Notes: a model not told the origin generated them from the letters alone. Numbered from the stretch's first letter, positions 1 through 9,795 are shown. The stretch is 64,000 nucleotides of DNA from an uncultured Flavobacteriaceae bacterium (GCA_943789455.1 CALSUE010000007.1:204622-268621); one strand, 5' to 3'. Translations and numbers: made by a program.

Positions 1-2
1 GC

Positions 3-98
3 GACACTATTGAGGACCTGCAACTATTGGCTAGAAAAAGTTGGGAGCGCCGAGCAAAACGTTTAGGAATTATTGACGATTTATTACATGAGGAATAA
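3..98 (+). CDS. C-terminal fragment of an unidentified protein
   Basis: Only the last 31 codons are inside the window, ending in TAA at 96-98. The visible tail is charged and helical-looking (ends ...IDDLLHEE) and carries no motif I recognise. It converges with hflX, with a single base between the two stop codons. The gene starts to the left of the window, so its product cannot be named. The reading frame is open to the edge, which is weak evidence that it is a real gene. Confidence 0.55.
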   Translation, partial: DTIEDLQLLARKSWERRAKRLGIIDDLLHEE

Positions 99-99
99 T

Positions 100-1308
100 T
101 TATTCTTCCTTATATTCATAATATAAAAAATCGTTGTAAGGAAATCTTTGAATATGGATCTCTTTTACCTCCTCGTATGTGGTTTCTTTAAAAACATCTA
201 AATTTTCTTTATTTAATGCTGATATAAAAATAGACGTATTCTTATCTCTTCCCATCCAAGTTTTTTGCCAATCTTCTAAAGAGTAATGTGCTGATGTTTT
301 TTCTGTAACTAAATCATCTTCCTCAATTGTATCGTGTGTATAAGCGTCTATTTTATTAAAAACCATTATTGTTGGTTTATTGGCACAATGAATTTCATCT
401 AAAATAGTGTGAACAGAAGCTATATGGTCTTCAAAATTAGGATGTGAGATGTCTACTACGTGAAGTAACAAATCTGCTTCACGCACCTCATCTAGTGTAG
501 ATTTAAAAGACTCCACTAATTGCGTAGGTAATTTTCTTATAAAACCAACAGTATCTGTCATCAAAAAAGGAATGTTTTTTATCACCACTTTCCGTACTGT
601 TGTGTCTAGCGTTGCAAATAATTTATTTTCAGCAAAAACATCACTTTTACTAATCACGTTCATTAAGGTAGATTTACCAACGTTGGTATAGCCTACAAGA
701 GCAACACGAACCATTTTGCCTCGATTTTTCCGCTGAACAGCCATTTGCTTATCTATAGTGACAAGTTTTTTCTTTAACAGAGAAATTTTATCACGAATAA
801 TTCTTCGATCTGTTTCTATTTCAGTTTCCCCAGGGCCACGCATCCCTATACCTCCCTTTTGTTTATCAAGGTGAGTCCAAAGTTTCGTTAAACGAGGTAA
901 TAAATACTGATGTTGAGCCAACTCTACCTGAGTCTTTGCAGAACTTGTTTGAGCGCGTTGCGCAAAAATATCTAGAATAAGATTAGTTCTATCTAAAATT
1001 TTACAATCGAGTATTTTTTCAATATTTCTTAATTGAGCTGGAGATAATTCATCATCAAAGATTGCAGTCCCAATCCTTTCTCTGTCGATATAAGATCGAA
1101 CTTCTTCAAGTTTCCCTGCGCCTAAAAATGTTTTTGGATGTGGTTTTTCTAACTTTTGAACAAAACGTTTTACAGCTACCCCACCTGCGGTATTCGTTAA
1201 AAACTCTAACTCATCAAGGTATTCCTTAGATTGAGTTTCATTCTGTAACTGAGTAATTACACCAATTAATACGGCTTTTTCTGAGATGGCTTCTCTTTGG
1301 TCAATCAT
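100..1308 (-). CDS. hflX: GTPase HflX (ribosome-splitting / ribosome-associated GTPase)
   Basis: HflX is a ribosome-binding GTPase that splits stalled or heat-damaged ribosomes in the cytoplasm. The protein has the HflX N-terminal domain with a glycine-rich segment (GGIGMRGPGETEIE), then a helical linker and the G domain with G1 (GYTNVGKST), G3 (DTVGFI) and G4 (NKID). Its length of about 402 residues is normal. I take the ATG at 1308 as the start. The in-frame TTG three codons upstream lies inside a TAnnTTTG promoter box at 1315-1322, so it cannot be in the message. That box is so close to the ATG that the mRNA may be leaderless. The gene converges on the partial gene at the left edge. Confidence 0.96.
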   Translation of the reverse strand: MIDQREAISEKAVLIGVITQLQNETQSKEYLDELEFLTNTAGGVAVKRFVQKLEKPHPKTFLGAGKLEEVRSYIDRERIGTAIFDDELSPAQLRNIEKILDCKILDRTNLILDIFAQRAQTSSAKTQVELAQHQYLLPRLTKLWTHLDKQKGGIGMRGPGETEIETDRRIIRDKISLLKKKLVTIDKQMAVQRKNRGKMVRVALVGYTNVGKSTLMNVISKSDVFAENKLFATLDTTVRKVVIKNIPFLMTDTVGFIRKLPTQLVESFKSTLDEVREADLLLHVVDISHPNFEDHIASVHTILDEIHCANKPTIMVFNKIDAYTHDTIEEDDLVTEKTSAHYSLEDWQKTWMGRDKNTSIFISALNKENLDVFKETTYEEVKEIHIQRFPYNDFLYYEYKEE

Positions 1309-1314
1309 AGGGCA

Positions 1315-1322
1315 CAAAGGTA
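1315..1322 (-). promoter_or_regulatory. Bacteroidota -7 box of hflX
   Basis: TACCTTTG on the minus strand fits the Bacteroidota housekeeping consensus TAnnTTTG. Its last base lies 7 nt before the hflX ATG, so transcription should begin at or next to the start codon. Confidence 0.55.
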
Positions 1323-1375
1323 CTAAGAAAACTAATTGAATACGCCTAAAAAAGTAAGGATTGGTTGAATTGGAA

Positions 1376-1609
1376 TTATTTTTCTTTTTTCATTTCGCCC
1401 AATAAGGTCTTATCATTTATAATATATTTTTTATACTTCCCATCTTTATATCTCCAATAAATAAAAATAGGCATAAAAATAAATGAAAGATATAGAACAC
1501 CGAGTCCCATTACTATTGGCCCTTTTGGGTGTTTTATAGATTCTAGATAGCCCCCTAAAAGCATCCATAGTATAAAAATAATAAAGAGTATTTTTAATGC
1601 TAATTTCAT
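1376..1609 (-). CDS. Small two-helix membrane protein
   Basis: A 77-residue protein with two hydrophobic segments at about residues 5-22 and 32-52 and a lysine-rich C-terminus (ends KKEK). The segments are joined by a short loop. No enzymatic motif is visible and I do not recognise the family. It stands alone between hflX (same strand, upstream box at 1315-1322) and the divergent phosphodiesterase gene. A TAnnTTTG box at 1615-1622 lies immediately upstream of its ATG, which supports it being expressed. It is probably an inner-membrane protein of unknown role. Confidence 0.7.
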   Translation of the reverse strand: MKLALKILFIIFILWMLLGGYLESIKHPKGPIVMGLGVLYLSFIFMPIFIYWRYKDGKYKKYIINDKTLLGEMKKEK

Positions 1610-1614
1610 AAAAG

Positions 1615-1622
1615 CAAAACTA
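1615..1622 (-). promoter_or_regulatory. -7 box of the small membrane protein gene
   Basis: TAGTTTTG on the minus strand matches TAnnTTTG. It ends 6 nt before the ATG at 1609, again leaving essentially no leader. Confidence 0.5.
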
Positions 1623-1657
1623 CAAAAAGTTCTACCTTTAAATAAACCTTTTTCAAT

Positions 1658-2644
1658 ATGAAAAACCTACCATTCATTATCATAATTTTATTAACTATCT
1701 CGTGTCAATCCAAGCTAGAAAAAAAGTTAAAATCAACAAAAAAAATTACAATAGTGGCGCATAGAGGTGCTTCTGGATATTTGCCCGAGCACACCATAGC
1801 GTCTAAAGCAGTGGCGCACGCTATGAATGCTGATTATATTGAACAAGATATCGTATTAAGTAAAGATGATATTCCAATTGTAATTCACGATATATTACTA
1901 GATGATGTGACTAATGTTTCAGAAAAGTACCCCAATAGAAAAAGAGAAGATGGTAAATACTATGTGATTGATTTTACTTTTGAGGAACTAAAAACTTTGG
2001 AGGTTACTGAACGATTTGATTCAAAAACAGGTCTCCAAATTTACCCCACAAGATTCCCTAAAGGAACAAGTTCTTTTCGTTTACATTCTTTACAAGACGA
2101 AATAGAACTGATTCAGGGTCTTAATAAAAGTAGCGGTAAAGACATTGGAATATATCCTGAAATTAAAAAACCTAAATTTCATAACGAAAATGGAAAAGAT
2201 ATTTCAAAAATAGTTTTAGATATTTTAACTAAATATGGTTATTCTACAAAAGATGATCAATGTATTTTACAATGTTTTGATGCACAAGAATTGGAACGAA
2301 TAAGAAATGAATTAAAATCAAAATTATTTTTAGTTCAATTAATGGAATTTCCTGAACAAAATAATCTTTTAGCGTTTTATGCAAGCTATGCAGATGGCAT
2401 AGGCCCCTGGTACAAACACCTAATTTCTTCAAAAACAACCTCAGGTTTTTCTTTTACTTCTTTAGTTGAGGAGGCTCACAAGCTAGATTTAGTTGTCCAT
2501 CCTTACACCTTTAGAGAAGATAGTTTAGATGATTTTGATTCTTTCAAACAAATGATTGATGTTATTATACATCAAGCAGGAGCTGATGGTGGATTTACAG
2601 ATTTTCCTGACAAAATGAAGGAAATTTTAGAAATAAAATTATGA
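1658..2644 (+). CDS. glpQ: Glycerophosphodiester phosphodiesterase, GlpQ type, lipoprotein
   Basis: This family hydrolyses glycerophosphodiesters to glycerol-3-phosphate and an alcohol, supplying phosphate and carbon from phospholipid debris. The first 16 residues form a lipoprotein signal ending in Ser-Cys (C16), so the enzyme should be anchored on a membrane facing the periplasm. The GDPD core begins with AHRGASG (H35, R36), followed by the E-x-D metal ligands (E62, D64) and IHD (H77, D78). The length of 328 residues and the insertion after the HD motif are typical of GlpQ-like (calcium-type) enzymes. Its 3' end overlaps the 3' end of the convergent ClC gene by 6 bp. Confidence 0.92.
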   Translation: MKNLPFIIIILLTISCQSKLEKKLKSTKKITIVAHRGASGYLPEHTIASKAVAHAMNADYIEQDIVLSKDDIPIVIHDILLDDVTNVSEKYPNRKREDGKYYVIDFTFEELKTLEVTERFDSKTGLQIYPTRFPKGTSSFRLHSLQDEIELIQGLNKSSGKDIGIYPEIKKPKFHNENGKDISKIVLDILTKYGYSTKDDQCILQCFDAQELERIRNELKSKLFLVQLMEFPEQNNLLAFYASYADGIGPWYKHLISSKTTSGFSFTSLVEEAHKLDLVVHPYTFREDSLDDFDSFKQMIDVIIHQAGADGGFTDFPDKMKEILEIKL

Positions 2645-4420
2645 GTTGGTTAGCTCAATTAATTTATTTCTGTAGGCGGTTAGTAATTTAGATTTTGAAA
2701 TAAAACCTACATATTTTTTGTTTTTTATCACGGGTAAGTTCCACGCTCCAGATCCTTTAAATTTTTCCATAATAGTTTCCATAGAATCATCATAAAAAAT
2801 AATATTCTGAGCAGACTTCATAAAAAGTGAAACCGTTGTATTTTCATATAGACTTTGGTCAAACATTACAGATCTCACATCGTCTAATAAGACAATTCCT
2901 AAAAATTGCTCAGTCTCATCTACGACTGGAAAAATATTTCTGCTAGACCTAGAAACACCTTTTCTAAGGAGTTCTCCTAAAGTCATTTCAGTTGAAATTT
3001 TTATAAAATCTGTCTCTATGATTCTATCTATATTTAGCATCATCAATGCATTCTTATCTTTATCTTTTGTAATAAGTTCTCCTCGTTTTGCAAGCTCTGC
3101 TGTGTAGATTGAATTTGGTACAAAATACTTAGTGAAGCCGAAAGAAATGGTAGCTACTAACATCAAAGGAACAAACAAATCGTACCCCCCTGTGATTTCT
3201 GCAATCAAAAAAATTGCAGTCAAAGGTGCATGTAAAACTCCAGCCATTAGACCTGTCATACCAATTAAGGTAAAATTAGATTCTGAGACCTCAAACCCAA
3301 ACTGATTGATCACTTTTGCAACTGAGTTTCCAAGAGCACTTCCCATAAAAAGAGTTGGTATAAAAATTCCTCCTACACCACCTGCAGCAAAAGTAGTAGT
3401 CATGGCAATAGCTTTGAAGACTGCAATAAGTAGCAAAATGGCAATTACTGTCCAGACATTGTTGAAATCTATTTGGTATTGAATACCACTAAGGGCAACC
3501 TCCGTGTTTCCATTTAATAGATTGTTTATTAACCCATAACCCTCTCCATACAGTGGTGGAAATAGATATAACATAAGCCCAATTGCAAGTGCTGCAATTC
3601 CAATCTTAACGTAAGCGTTAGAAAACCATCCAAAAAAACGAGTAATTAAAAAATACATTTTAGAAAAGTATACTGAAGCAATACCGGTTGCTAATCCCAA
3701 AAAAACATAGAAAATTATGTCTTTGACTCGCCATACATCCAACAGTTCAAAACTAAACAAGACATCGGTTCCTCTGAAAAAATAAGAGGTAATAACTGCT
3801 GCAATAGATGCTAAAAGCAAAGGCACTAAAGAGGTGAAAACCAAATCTAAACTAAAAATTTCTACTGCAAAAACTATGGCTGCAACTGGTGCTTTAAACA
3901 TAGAAGACATGGCTCCAGCTGTTGCACAACCAATTAATAACATTCTTGTTTTGGCGTTCATATGAAACATGCTTGCAACATTAGAACCTATGGCCGCTCC
4001 AGTACTTACTGCTGGACCTTGCAACCCAACAGAACCACCAAAACCTACTGTTATTGGCGCTACCATAAATGAGGCAAACATTTTATATCTTTCTATGATT
4101 CCACTTCGTTTAGAAATAGCATACAGCGTGGTAGAAATTCCATGGCCAATTTCTTTTTTTAAAAAGTTTTTTTTGATTAGATACACAAGCCAAACTCCTA
4201 TAATTGGAAAAATAAAATACAAGGAGTAGTAGTAATTTCTAATGAATCCCCCTTCCAACACAGATTGAATAAATAAAGTAAGGTATTTTAATAGAACTGT
4301 TCCTAAACCCGCTAAAAAACCAACAAGAACACTTAATACTAAAATAAATTGACGTTCAGAGATATACTTATATCTCCATATCAAAATTTTAGTAAAAATA
4401 GTTCGTTTTTTATTAGGCAT
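2639..4420 (-). CDS. ClC-family chloride channel/transporter with C-terminal CBS pair
   Basis: A 593-residue inner-membrane ClC protein with a multi-helix core to about residue 440 and two CBS domains behind it. The core shows the GSGIP-equivalent GHGIS, the gating-loop segment GGSVGLQGP and the GIFIP segment after AAGGVG. At the position of the external gating glutamate (GxEGP in most ClCs) this protein has glutamine, Q134, codon CAA. The internal proton glutamate position also appears to be Ile (AVEIF), as in channel-type ClCs. Together these suggest passive anion conduction rather than chloride/proton exchange, which is inference. CBS domains usually bind adenine nucleotides and regulate gating. 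Confidence 0.92.
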   Translation of the reverse strand: MPNKKRTIFTKILIWRYKYISERQFILVLSVLVGFLAGLGTVLLKYLTLFIQSVLEGGFIRNYYYSLYFIFPIIGVWLVYLIKKNFLKKEIGHGISTTLYAISKRSGIIERYKMFASFMVAPITVGFGGSVGLQGPAVSTGAAIGSNVASMFHMNAKTRMLLIGCATAGAMSSMFKAPVAAIVFAVEIFSLDLVFTSLVPLLLASIAAVITSYFFRGTDVLFSFELLDVWRVKDIIFYVFLGLATGIASVYFSKMYFLITRFFGWFSNAYVKIGIAALAIGLMLYLFPPLYGEGYGLINNLLNGNTEVALSGIQYQIDFNNVWTVIAILLLIAVFKAIAMTTTFAAGGVGGIFIPTLFMGSALGNSVAKVINQFGFEVSESNFTLIGMTGLMAGVLHAPLTAIFLIAEITGGYDLFVPLMLVATISFGFTKYFVPNSIYTAELAKRGELITKDKDKNALMMLNIDRIIETDFIKISTEMTLGELLRKGVSRSSRNIFPVVDETEQFLGIVLLDDVRSVMFDQSLYENTTVSLFMKSAQNIIFYDDSMETIMEKFKGSGAWNLPVIKNKKYVGFISKSKLLTAYRNKLIELTNS

Positions 4421-4432
4421 TTTTAATGATTA

Positions 4433-5152
4433 TTAATCGTAACGTTGTCCAACACTTAAGAAATCTGTTCCTAAATATTTTTCTCCTTTATTATAATACC
4501 AGGCACGCTTTTTTGGCATTTTAATTCCATTTACTATCTCTACACCTGACAATAAAATAAATTCTCCGTCATTTTTTTCTTCCTCATGATAAAACTGATA
4601 AACCTCCATAGCATAAGTAGAAGGATCAAAGTAAAAATACCAAGTATCTTCACCTACTTCTTTTTCATAGCTAACTTTTAATACTAAGTAATTCTTCTCT
4701 TTAAATTTTTTTAGTGCTACTTTTTCATGAATGATTGTTCCAGCATCTTTTAATTTCATTGGCAATCCGTATAAATATGTATAGTAGTTTTGATACATAA
4801 TAGCACGTTCACAACTTAACTTATTGGCTGTTTTTTCTTCCTCTGTAGCGATGTGTCCATTGAAATTAATATTGCACTTTTGGGTTTCTAAGGTGTATTC
4901 ATATGAGATATTGTCTTGATATGCATGTAACTGAAAATATTCATTTGGTAAATCAAGACTAATTATAGAATGCCTGTCTGATTTGGTAGGAGTTTCCATC
5001 GTTACATTGAAATTTCCTGAGAATGTTTCCCAATTTCCATTGGGATCGTGATATTCAATGGCTTTTTCTAAAAGTTGTGAACCTGTCATGTCTTGCCCAA
5101 AAAGTTGGCTAGTTGAAAAAACAACAAATAAGAGGAAAATACTTTTTTTCAT
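4433..5152 (-). CDS. Secreted DUF6503-like protein
   Basis: A 239-residue protein with a signal peptide (MKKSIFLLF...FGQ). The rest is mainly beta-rich with many aromatic residues, including a segment WYFYFDPST. It resembles the outer-membrane lipoprotein-sorting-like, LolA/DUF6503 type of periplasmic proteins common in Flavobacteriia. This family call rests on overall pattern, not on a catalytic motif. It lies 12 bp upstream of the ClC gene on the same strand, so the two may be co-transcribed. It is separated from aspS by a terminator. No biochemical function can be assigned. Confidence 0.72.
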   Translation of the reverse strand: MKKSIFLLFVVFSTSQLFGQDMTGSQLLEKAIEYHDPNGNWETFSGNFNVTMETPTKSDRHSIISLDLPNEYFQLHAYQDNISYEYTLETQKCNINFNGHIATEEEKTANKLSCERAIMYQNYYTYLYGLPMKLKDAGTIIHEKVALKKFKEKNYLVLKVSYEKEVGEDTWYFYFDPSTYAMEVYQFYHEEEKNDGEFILLSGVEIVNGIKMPKKRAWYYNKGEKYLGTDFLSVGQRYD

Positions 5153-5168
5153 TTTTTAATGTATAAAA

Positions 5169-5194
5169 AATCCCGCAGTTGCGGGATTAAATTT
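5169..5194 (-). terminator. Rho-independent terminator of aspS
   Basis: An inverted repeat AATCCCGC-AGTT-GCGGGATT at 5169-5188 lies directly after the aspS stop. Read on the minus strand it is followed by a run of T. Confidence 0.85.
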
Positions 5195-6949
5195 TTATTC
5201 TTGAATATCTAATTTAATATTCAATTCTTTTAATTGCTCATCGTCTATAGTAGCTGGTGAATCTATCATCACATCTCTTCCAGAATTATTTTTTGGAAAA
5301 GCAATAAAATCTCGAATGGTTTCTTGACCTCCTAGAATAGAAACTAATCGATCCAATCCAAAAGCAATACCTCCATGTGGTGGAGCGCCATATTCAAAAG
5401 CATCCATCAAAAATCCAAACTGTGCTTTTGCCTCTTCATCAGAAAAACCAAGTTTCTTTAACATAATTGCCTGAATCTCTTTATCGTGTATTCTAATTGA
5501 GCCTCCTCCAATTTCGTTTCCATTTAATACCAAATCATAAGCATTGGCTTTCACTTCACCAGGCTTGGAATCCAACAACGCAAGTTGGCCAGGTTTTGGT
5601 GAGGTAAATGGGTGATGCATGGCATGATAATGACCCGTTTCTTCGTCTAATTCTAACAAAGGAAAATCTACTACCCATAATGGTGCAAACTCATCTGGAT
5701 TTCGGAGCCCTAAACGTTCTGCCATTTCCATTCGAAGTGCACTCAACTGAGCTCTTACTTTGTTTATATCTCCAGATAAAACACATATTAAATCACCTGG
5801 TTTCGCTCCAGTTACTTCTGCCCATTTTTCTAAATCATTTTGATCGTAAAACTTATCTACTGAAGATTTATAACTTCCGTCTTCATTGCATTTTACATAG
5901 ACCATACCCAATGCCCCAACCTGAGGACGACGTACCCAATCTACTAATTTATCAATTTCCTTTCTGGTATAAGAAGCCCCTCCTGGAATGGCAATTCCTA
6001 CAACTAATTCGGCTGTATTAAATACCCCAAATTCTTTATGCTGTGCTACTGAATTTAGTTCTCCAAACTGCATTCCAAAACGGATGTCGGGCTTATCATT
6101 TCCATACAATTTCATAGCATCATCATACTGCATTCTTGGAAACTCTGCCACATCTACTCCTTTAATTTCTTTTAATAAATGACGTGTTAACCCTTCAAAA
6201 GTATTTAAAATATCTTCTTGCTCAACAAAGGCCATTTCACAATCAATCTGAGTAAATTCTGGCTGTCTATCTGCACGTAAATCTTCATCTCTAAAACATT
6301 TCACAATCTGAAAATACTTATCTAACCCACCAATCATTAGCAATTGTTTGAAGGTTTGTGGTGATTGTGGCAAGGCATAAAACTGTCCTTGATTCATTCT
6401 AGAAGGCACCAAAAAATCACGAGCTCCTTCAGGTGTAGACTTAATTAAATAAGGTGTTTCTACATCTACAAACCCATCATCAGAGAGGTATTTTCGCACC
6501 TCCATAGATACCTTGTGACGGAATAATAAGTTCTCTTTTACAGGGTTTCTTCGAATGTCTAAATATCGATATTTCATTCTAAGGTCTTCTCCTCCATCGG
6601 TAGTATCCTCAATAGTAAATGGGGGTGTTTTAGACTCGTTTAATAGGGTTAACTTAGAAACTAAAACTTCAATTTCTCCAGTTTTCATATTAGGATTCTT
6701 AGACTGTCTTTCTATAACAGTTCCTGTAATTTGAATCACAAACTCTCGCCCTAGTTTTTTGGCACGCTCCATTAAATCTGCAGCAGATCTTTCTTCATCA
6801 AAGATTAATTGTGTTAGACCATAACGATCACGAAGATCTATCCAAATCATAAATCCTTTATCTCTAGATTTTTGTACCCAACCCGATAAGGTTACCTCTT
6901 TATTGATGTCTGAAGCATTTAAAGCTCCGCAAGAATGTGTTCTATACAT
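5195..6949 (-). CDS. aspS: Aspartyl-tRNA synthetase
   Basis: Charges tRNA-Asp with aspartate in the cytoplasm. The 584-residue protein has the N-terminal OB anticodon-binding domain (residues ~1-110), the class II catalytic core with motif 2 ([16 protein letters not shown]), the bacterial GAD insertion in the middle, and motif 3 ([10 protein letters not shown]) near the C-terminus. The length is normal for a bacterial AspRS. Whether it is discriminating or also charges tRNA-Asn cannot be told here. It is monocistronic, with a strong terminator behind it. Confidence 0.98.
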   Translation of the reverse strand: MYRTHSCGALNASDINKEVTLSGWVQKSRDKGFMIWIDLRDRYGLTQLIFDEERSAADLMERAKKLGREFVIQITGTVIERQSKNPNMKTGEIEVLVSKLTLLNESKTPPFTIEDTTDGGEDLRMKYRYLDIRRNPVKENLLFRHKVSMEVRKYLSDDGFVDVETPYLIKSTPEGARDFLVPSRMNQGQFYALPQSPQTFKQLLMIGGLDKYFQIVKCFRDEDLRADRQPEFTQIDCEMAFVEQEDILNTFEGLTRHLLKEIKGVDVAEFPRMQYDDAMKLYGNDKPDIRFGMQFGELNSVAQHKEFGVFNTAELVVGIAIPGGASYTRKEIDKLVDWVRRPQVGALGMVYVKCNEDGSYKSSVDKFYDQNDLEKWAEVTGAKPGDLICVLSGDINKVRAQLSALRMEMAERLGLRNPDEFAPLWVVDFPLLELDEETGHYHAMHHPFTSPKPGQLALLDSKPGEVKANAYDLVLNGNEIGGGSIRIHDKEIQAIMLKKLGFSDEEAKAQFGFLMDAFEYGAPPHGGIAFGLDRLVSILGGQETIRDFIAFPKNNSGRDVMIDSPATIDDEQLKELNIKLDIQE

Positions 6950-7163
6950 TTTTTATATAATTGATTGTTATTTTATTACTGCATAATAATAACCAAAACC
7001 ACGATTTATAATTTTTCTTACTATAAATGTAATCGTCTACAAATTTAATCAAATCCTATCAATAACAATGAGTTAAGCTTTGCATTATTGAACGAATTAA
7101 ATTTGAAGAATATTTTTAAAATACGTTAAGACTTATCTAAAATTTAAGCTCAATTACTTTTTG

Positions 7164-7171
7164 TAAATTTG
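7164..7171 (+). promoter_or_regulatory. -7 box of the cupin gene
   Basis: TAAATTTG fits TAnnTTTG and ends 5 nt before the ATG at 7176, so the transcript is likely to be leaderless or nearly so. Confidence 0.55.
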
Positions 7172-7175
7172 CATT

Positions 7176-7538
7176 ATGAATAAAGTGGTTAATCTTGAAG
7201 AAAAATTCAAACTTTTTAAAGACTTGTGGTCTCCTAAAAGAATTGGAAAACTAAACGGTCAGCAAATTTTATTGGCAAAAATTAAAGGCGAATTTGTTTT
7301 CCATAAACACGATGATGAAGATGAACTATTTCTTGTTATGAAAGGACAATTAGAGTTGGTCCTTGAGGATAGAGCAGTCATTTTAAATAAAGGTGAGTTT
7401 TTTATTGTTCCAAAAGGAGTACTTCATAAACCTATTGCTAAAGAAGAAACTCACTTATTGTTATTTGAGCCATTAAGCACAAAACATACTGGTGATGTAT
7501 TAGCCGATATTACCGTTGAAACCTATGAAGAAATCTAA
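7176..7538 (+). CDS. Cupin-domain protein
   Basis: A 120-residue single-domain cupin. The first cupin motif is visible as FHKHDDEDELFLVMKG (His-x-His, then Glu about five residues on) and the second as PKGVLHKPIA, with the later His. Such small cupins bind a metal and can be isomerases, dioxygenases or sensors, so the substrate is unknown. It lies 27 bp upstream of rsmI on the same strand and is probably co-transcribed with it. A TAnnTTTG box lies immediately before the ATG. Confidence 0.85.
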   Translation: MNKVVNLEEKFKLFKDLWSPKRIGKLNGQQILLAKIKGEFVFHKHDDEDELFLVMKGQLELVLEDRAVILNKGEFFIVPKGVLHKPIAKEETHLLLFEPLSTKHTGDVLADITVETYEEI

Positions 7539-7565
7539 ATAATTGATGATTAATACAAGTAATGT

Positions 7566-8237
7566 ATGAGTAAATTATATTTAGTTCCCACGCCTATTGG
7601 AAATTTAGAAGACATGACTTTTAGAGCTATTGCAGTATTAAAAGATGTCGATTTTATTCTTGCAGAAGACACCAGAACTAGCGGAAAGTTACTAAAGCAT
7701 TTTGGGATTAGCACTCAAATGCACAGCCATCACATGCATAATGAACATAAATCTGTAAAAGGTGTGGTACAGCGCATTCAAAATGGAGAATCGTGTGCCT
7801 TAATCTCTGATGCTGGAACACCTGCCATCTCAGATCCTGGGTTTTTATTAACAAGAAGCTGTATCGAAAATAATATAGAAGTTGAATGTTTACCTGGTGC
7901 AACTGCATTTGTTCCTGCACTAGTAAATTCTGGATTTCCAAATGATCGTTTTATTTTTGAAGGTTTTTTACCAATAAAAAAAGGTCGGCAAACACGTTTA
8001 CTCAAATTAGCAGAAGAAACACGCACCATGATTTTTTATGAATCTCCACATAAATTATTAAAAACCTTAGCTCATTTTTCAGAATATTTTGGGGAAGACA
8101 GAATGGTATCTGTATCTAGAGAACTTACCAAATTATTTGAAGAAACAAAAAGAGGGGCAATCTCAGAAGTGCTGTCTTATTATACAAACAAACCCCCAAA
8201 AGGAGAGATTGTTATTGTAGTTGCGGGTAAAAAATAG
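7566..8237 (+). CDS. rsmI: 16S rRNA (cytidine-1402-2'-O)-methyltransferase RsmI
   Basis: Uses S-adenosylmethionine to 2'-O-methylate C1402 in the decoding centre of 16S rRNA. The 223-residue protein has the tetrapyrrole-methylase fold with the opening motif LYLVPTPIGNLEDMT, the AEDTR motif, the ISDAGTPAISDPG loop and the LPGATAFVPALVNSG segment that binds the cofactor. It lacks the short C-terminal extension seen in some homologues, which is usual in this phylum. It follows the cupin gene and converges on the AhpD-like gene with 9 bp between the stops. Confidence 0.97.
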   Translation: MSKLYLVPTPIGNLEDMTFRAIAVLKDVDFILAEDTRTSGKLLKHFGISTQMHSHHMHNEHKSVKGVVQRIQNGESCALISDAGTPAISDPGFLLTRSCIENNIEVECLPGATAFVPALVNSGFPNDRFIFEGFLPIKKGRQTRLLKLAEETRTMIFYESPHKLLKTLAHFSEYFGEDRMVSVSRELTKLFEETKRGAISEVLSYYTNKPPKGEIVIVVAGKK

Positions 8238-8246
8238 TTTGTATTG

Positions 8247-8837
8247 CTATTGATGTTTCCCTTTTTCCCAACCGTGTTTTCCTAAATATTGATTCCCAGA
8301 TTCCACAGCTCCATCCTCAATGGAGGTTCCCATAGAATCATTCCACCGATTTAAATACCCAAATAAAGAAATAACACCCAGCATTTCAACAATTTCTCCC
8401 TCATCCCAATATTCATATAATCGTTTCTTGATAGTTTCATCAACAGCATTAGGAACTTGACTTGCCAATAATGAAAAATCTAAAGCCGCTCTCTCTGCTT
8501 CTGAGAATGCAGGATGTGTTCTGTAATCCCAAATATGATCTAATTGCTCCTGTTCTGCTCCATAACGTTCTGCAGCTCGGATCGCATGGGCTTGACAATA
8601 CCTACATCCTGTAGCATTACTGGATACCCAAGCAATCATTCTTTTTAAAGCAGAGGTAACCCTACCTTCATTGGCCATAACCGCTTTATTCAAATTAATG
8701 AACGCTTTGGAAATGGCTGGCCTTCGCTGCATTGTTAATACTGAATTAGGACAAAACCCAAGAGTTTCATTAAAAAATTCTGCTAGCTTTTTAGTTTCTG
8801 GATTATAATCTGGTGATAAAGGTGTTACTAAAGGCAT
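8247..8837 (-). CDS. AhpD-like / carboxymuconolactone-decarboxylase-family protein
   Basis: A 196-residue protein with the alkylhydroperoxidase core signature C78-x-x-C81-x-x-H84 (sequence CRYCQAHA). The rest is alpha-helical and typical of peroxidase-related proteins of this family. The cysteine pair is the redox centre in AhpD, where it reduces peroxides using a thiol partner. Other members are decarboxylases, so peroxide reduction is an inference from the motif. It has no obvious operon partner. Confidence 0.88.
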   Translation of the reverse strand: MPLVTPLSPDYNPETKKLAEFFNETLGFCPNSVLTMQRRPAISKAFINLNKAVMANEGRVTSALKRMIAWVSSNATGCRYCQAHAIRAAERYGAEQEQLDHIWDYRTHPAFSEAERAALDFSLLASQVPNAVDETIKKRLYEYWDEGEIVEMLGVISLFGYLNRWNDSMGTSIEDGAVESGNQYLGKHGWEKGKHQ

Positions 8838-8883
8838 AATAGATTCTAATTATTAATATAAATGAAGTTACGTAATTTATTCC

Positions 8884-9795
8884 TTATCTCCTTAGTAACG
8901 AGAAATTCCCTTTTCTTTCTCTGAGCGCTCCATTTCTATCGACAAGTATAATAGAGAACCAGTAATCATCAGAGGCCAATATTTTACCACCATAAGTACC
9001 ATCCCATCCTTGAGTATCAATATCAATCTGCGCTACTATTTTACCAAACCTGTTAAAGATATTTATCTGTGCACTTGGGAAAAAGGTTGAATTCGCGCCT
9101 TTAATGGCCCATGTATCATTAATACCATCGTTGTTGGGGGTGAAGAACTTTGGAAATTCAATCACCGACACAAGTAATTTAGCATCAGGTCTACATCCAT
9201 TTTTATCTTGTACCACAATGGTATAGAATCCCCCTTGTAAATTTTCAAAGAAAGGGAGATCTTGAAAAGAAGTGTGTACCCCATCCTCATCAATTAGAGC
9301 ATATTGATAATCTCCAATCCCTAGATTTGTAGGATCTATAGTTATCGAGTTATTATCAGAATCATCCACTATGGTTACATCCGCATCAGTAATGGTTGCT
9401 ACACTCGACTCATTGACCAGTATTTCTCTAGTTCTAGTACACCCAGTACCATTGGTTGTTGTTGCAGTAACCGTATAAAGTCCTCCAGAGCTAATTGTTA
9501 TTTGAGATCCTATAATTTCATTTCCAGAAGGATCGGTCCATACATAATCATATACAGCAGCAGGGTTTTCTACAAATATGGTAAGATCTGGCCCACTCAA
9601 ACAAACAATTTGAGGTGATGTTACGGTAAATTCAGGTAGCGGATTTACAATGACATCAAAAGTAAAGTCATCATTGACACACTGAGTATCTTTATTCTCT
9701 ACACGAACATAATATAGTTTGCTGATTTGCTGTAGTATTGGTGTACGGACTAGATAAAGCATCCGTACCATCGGTAGCATCTGTTTGCGTTTCAT
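8884..9795 (-). pseudogene. Giant T9SS surface protein, 3' part (gliding-motility C-terminal domain)
   Basis: This is the C-terminal section of the broken gene that starts at 15809. It contains the last ~100-residue module (with FDVIVNPLPEF), an Ig-like segment and the type B sorting domain at the end. In that domain the PKFFTPNNDGINDTW start, the FNRFGKIVAQ and GWDGTYGG segments and the final basic residues identify the gliding-motility-associated (CHU_C) C-terminal domain. This domain directs proteins through type IX secretion to the surface. The frame is entered from the preceding section by one extra base near 9705, where QQTI-YVRVE is expected. True coding of this part begins about there, not at the first internal ATG. 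Confidence 0.8.
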
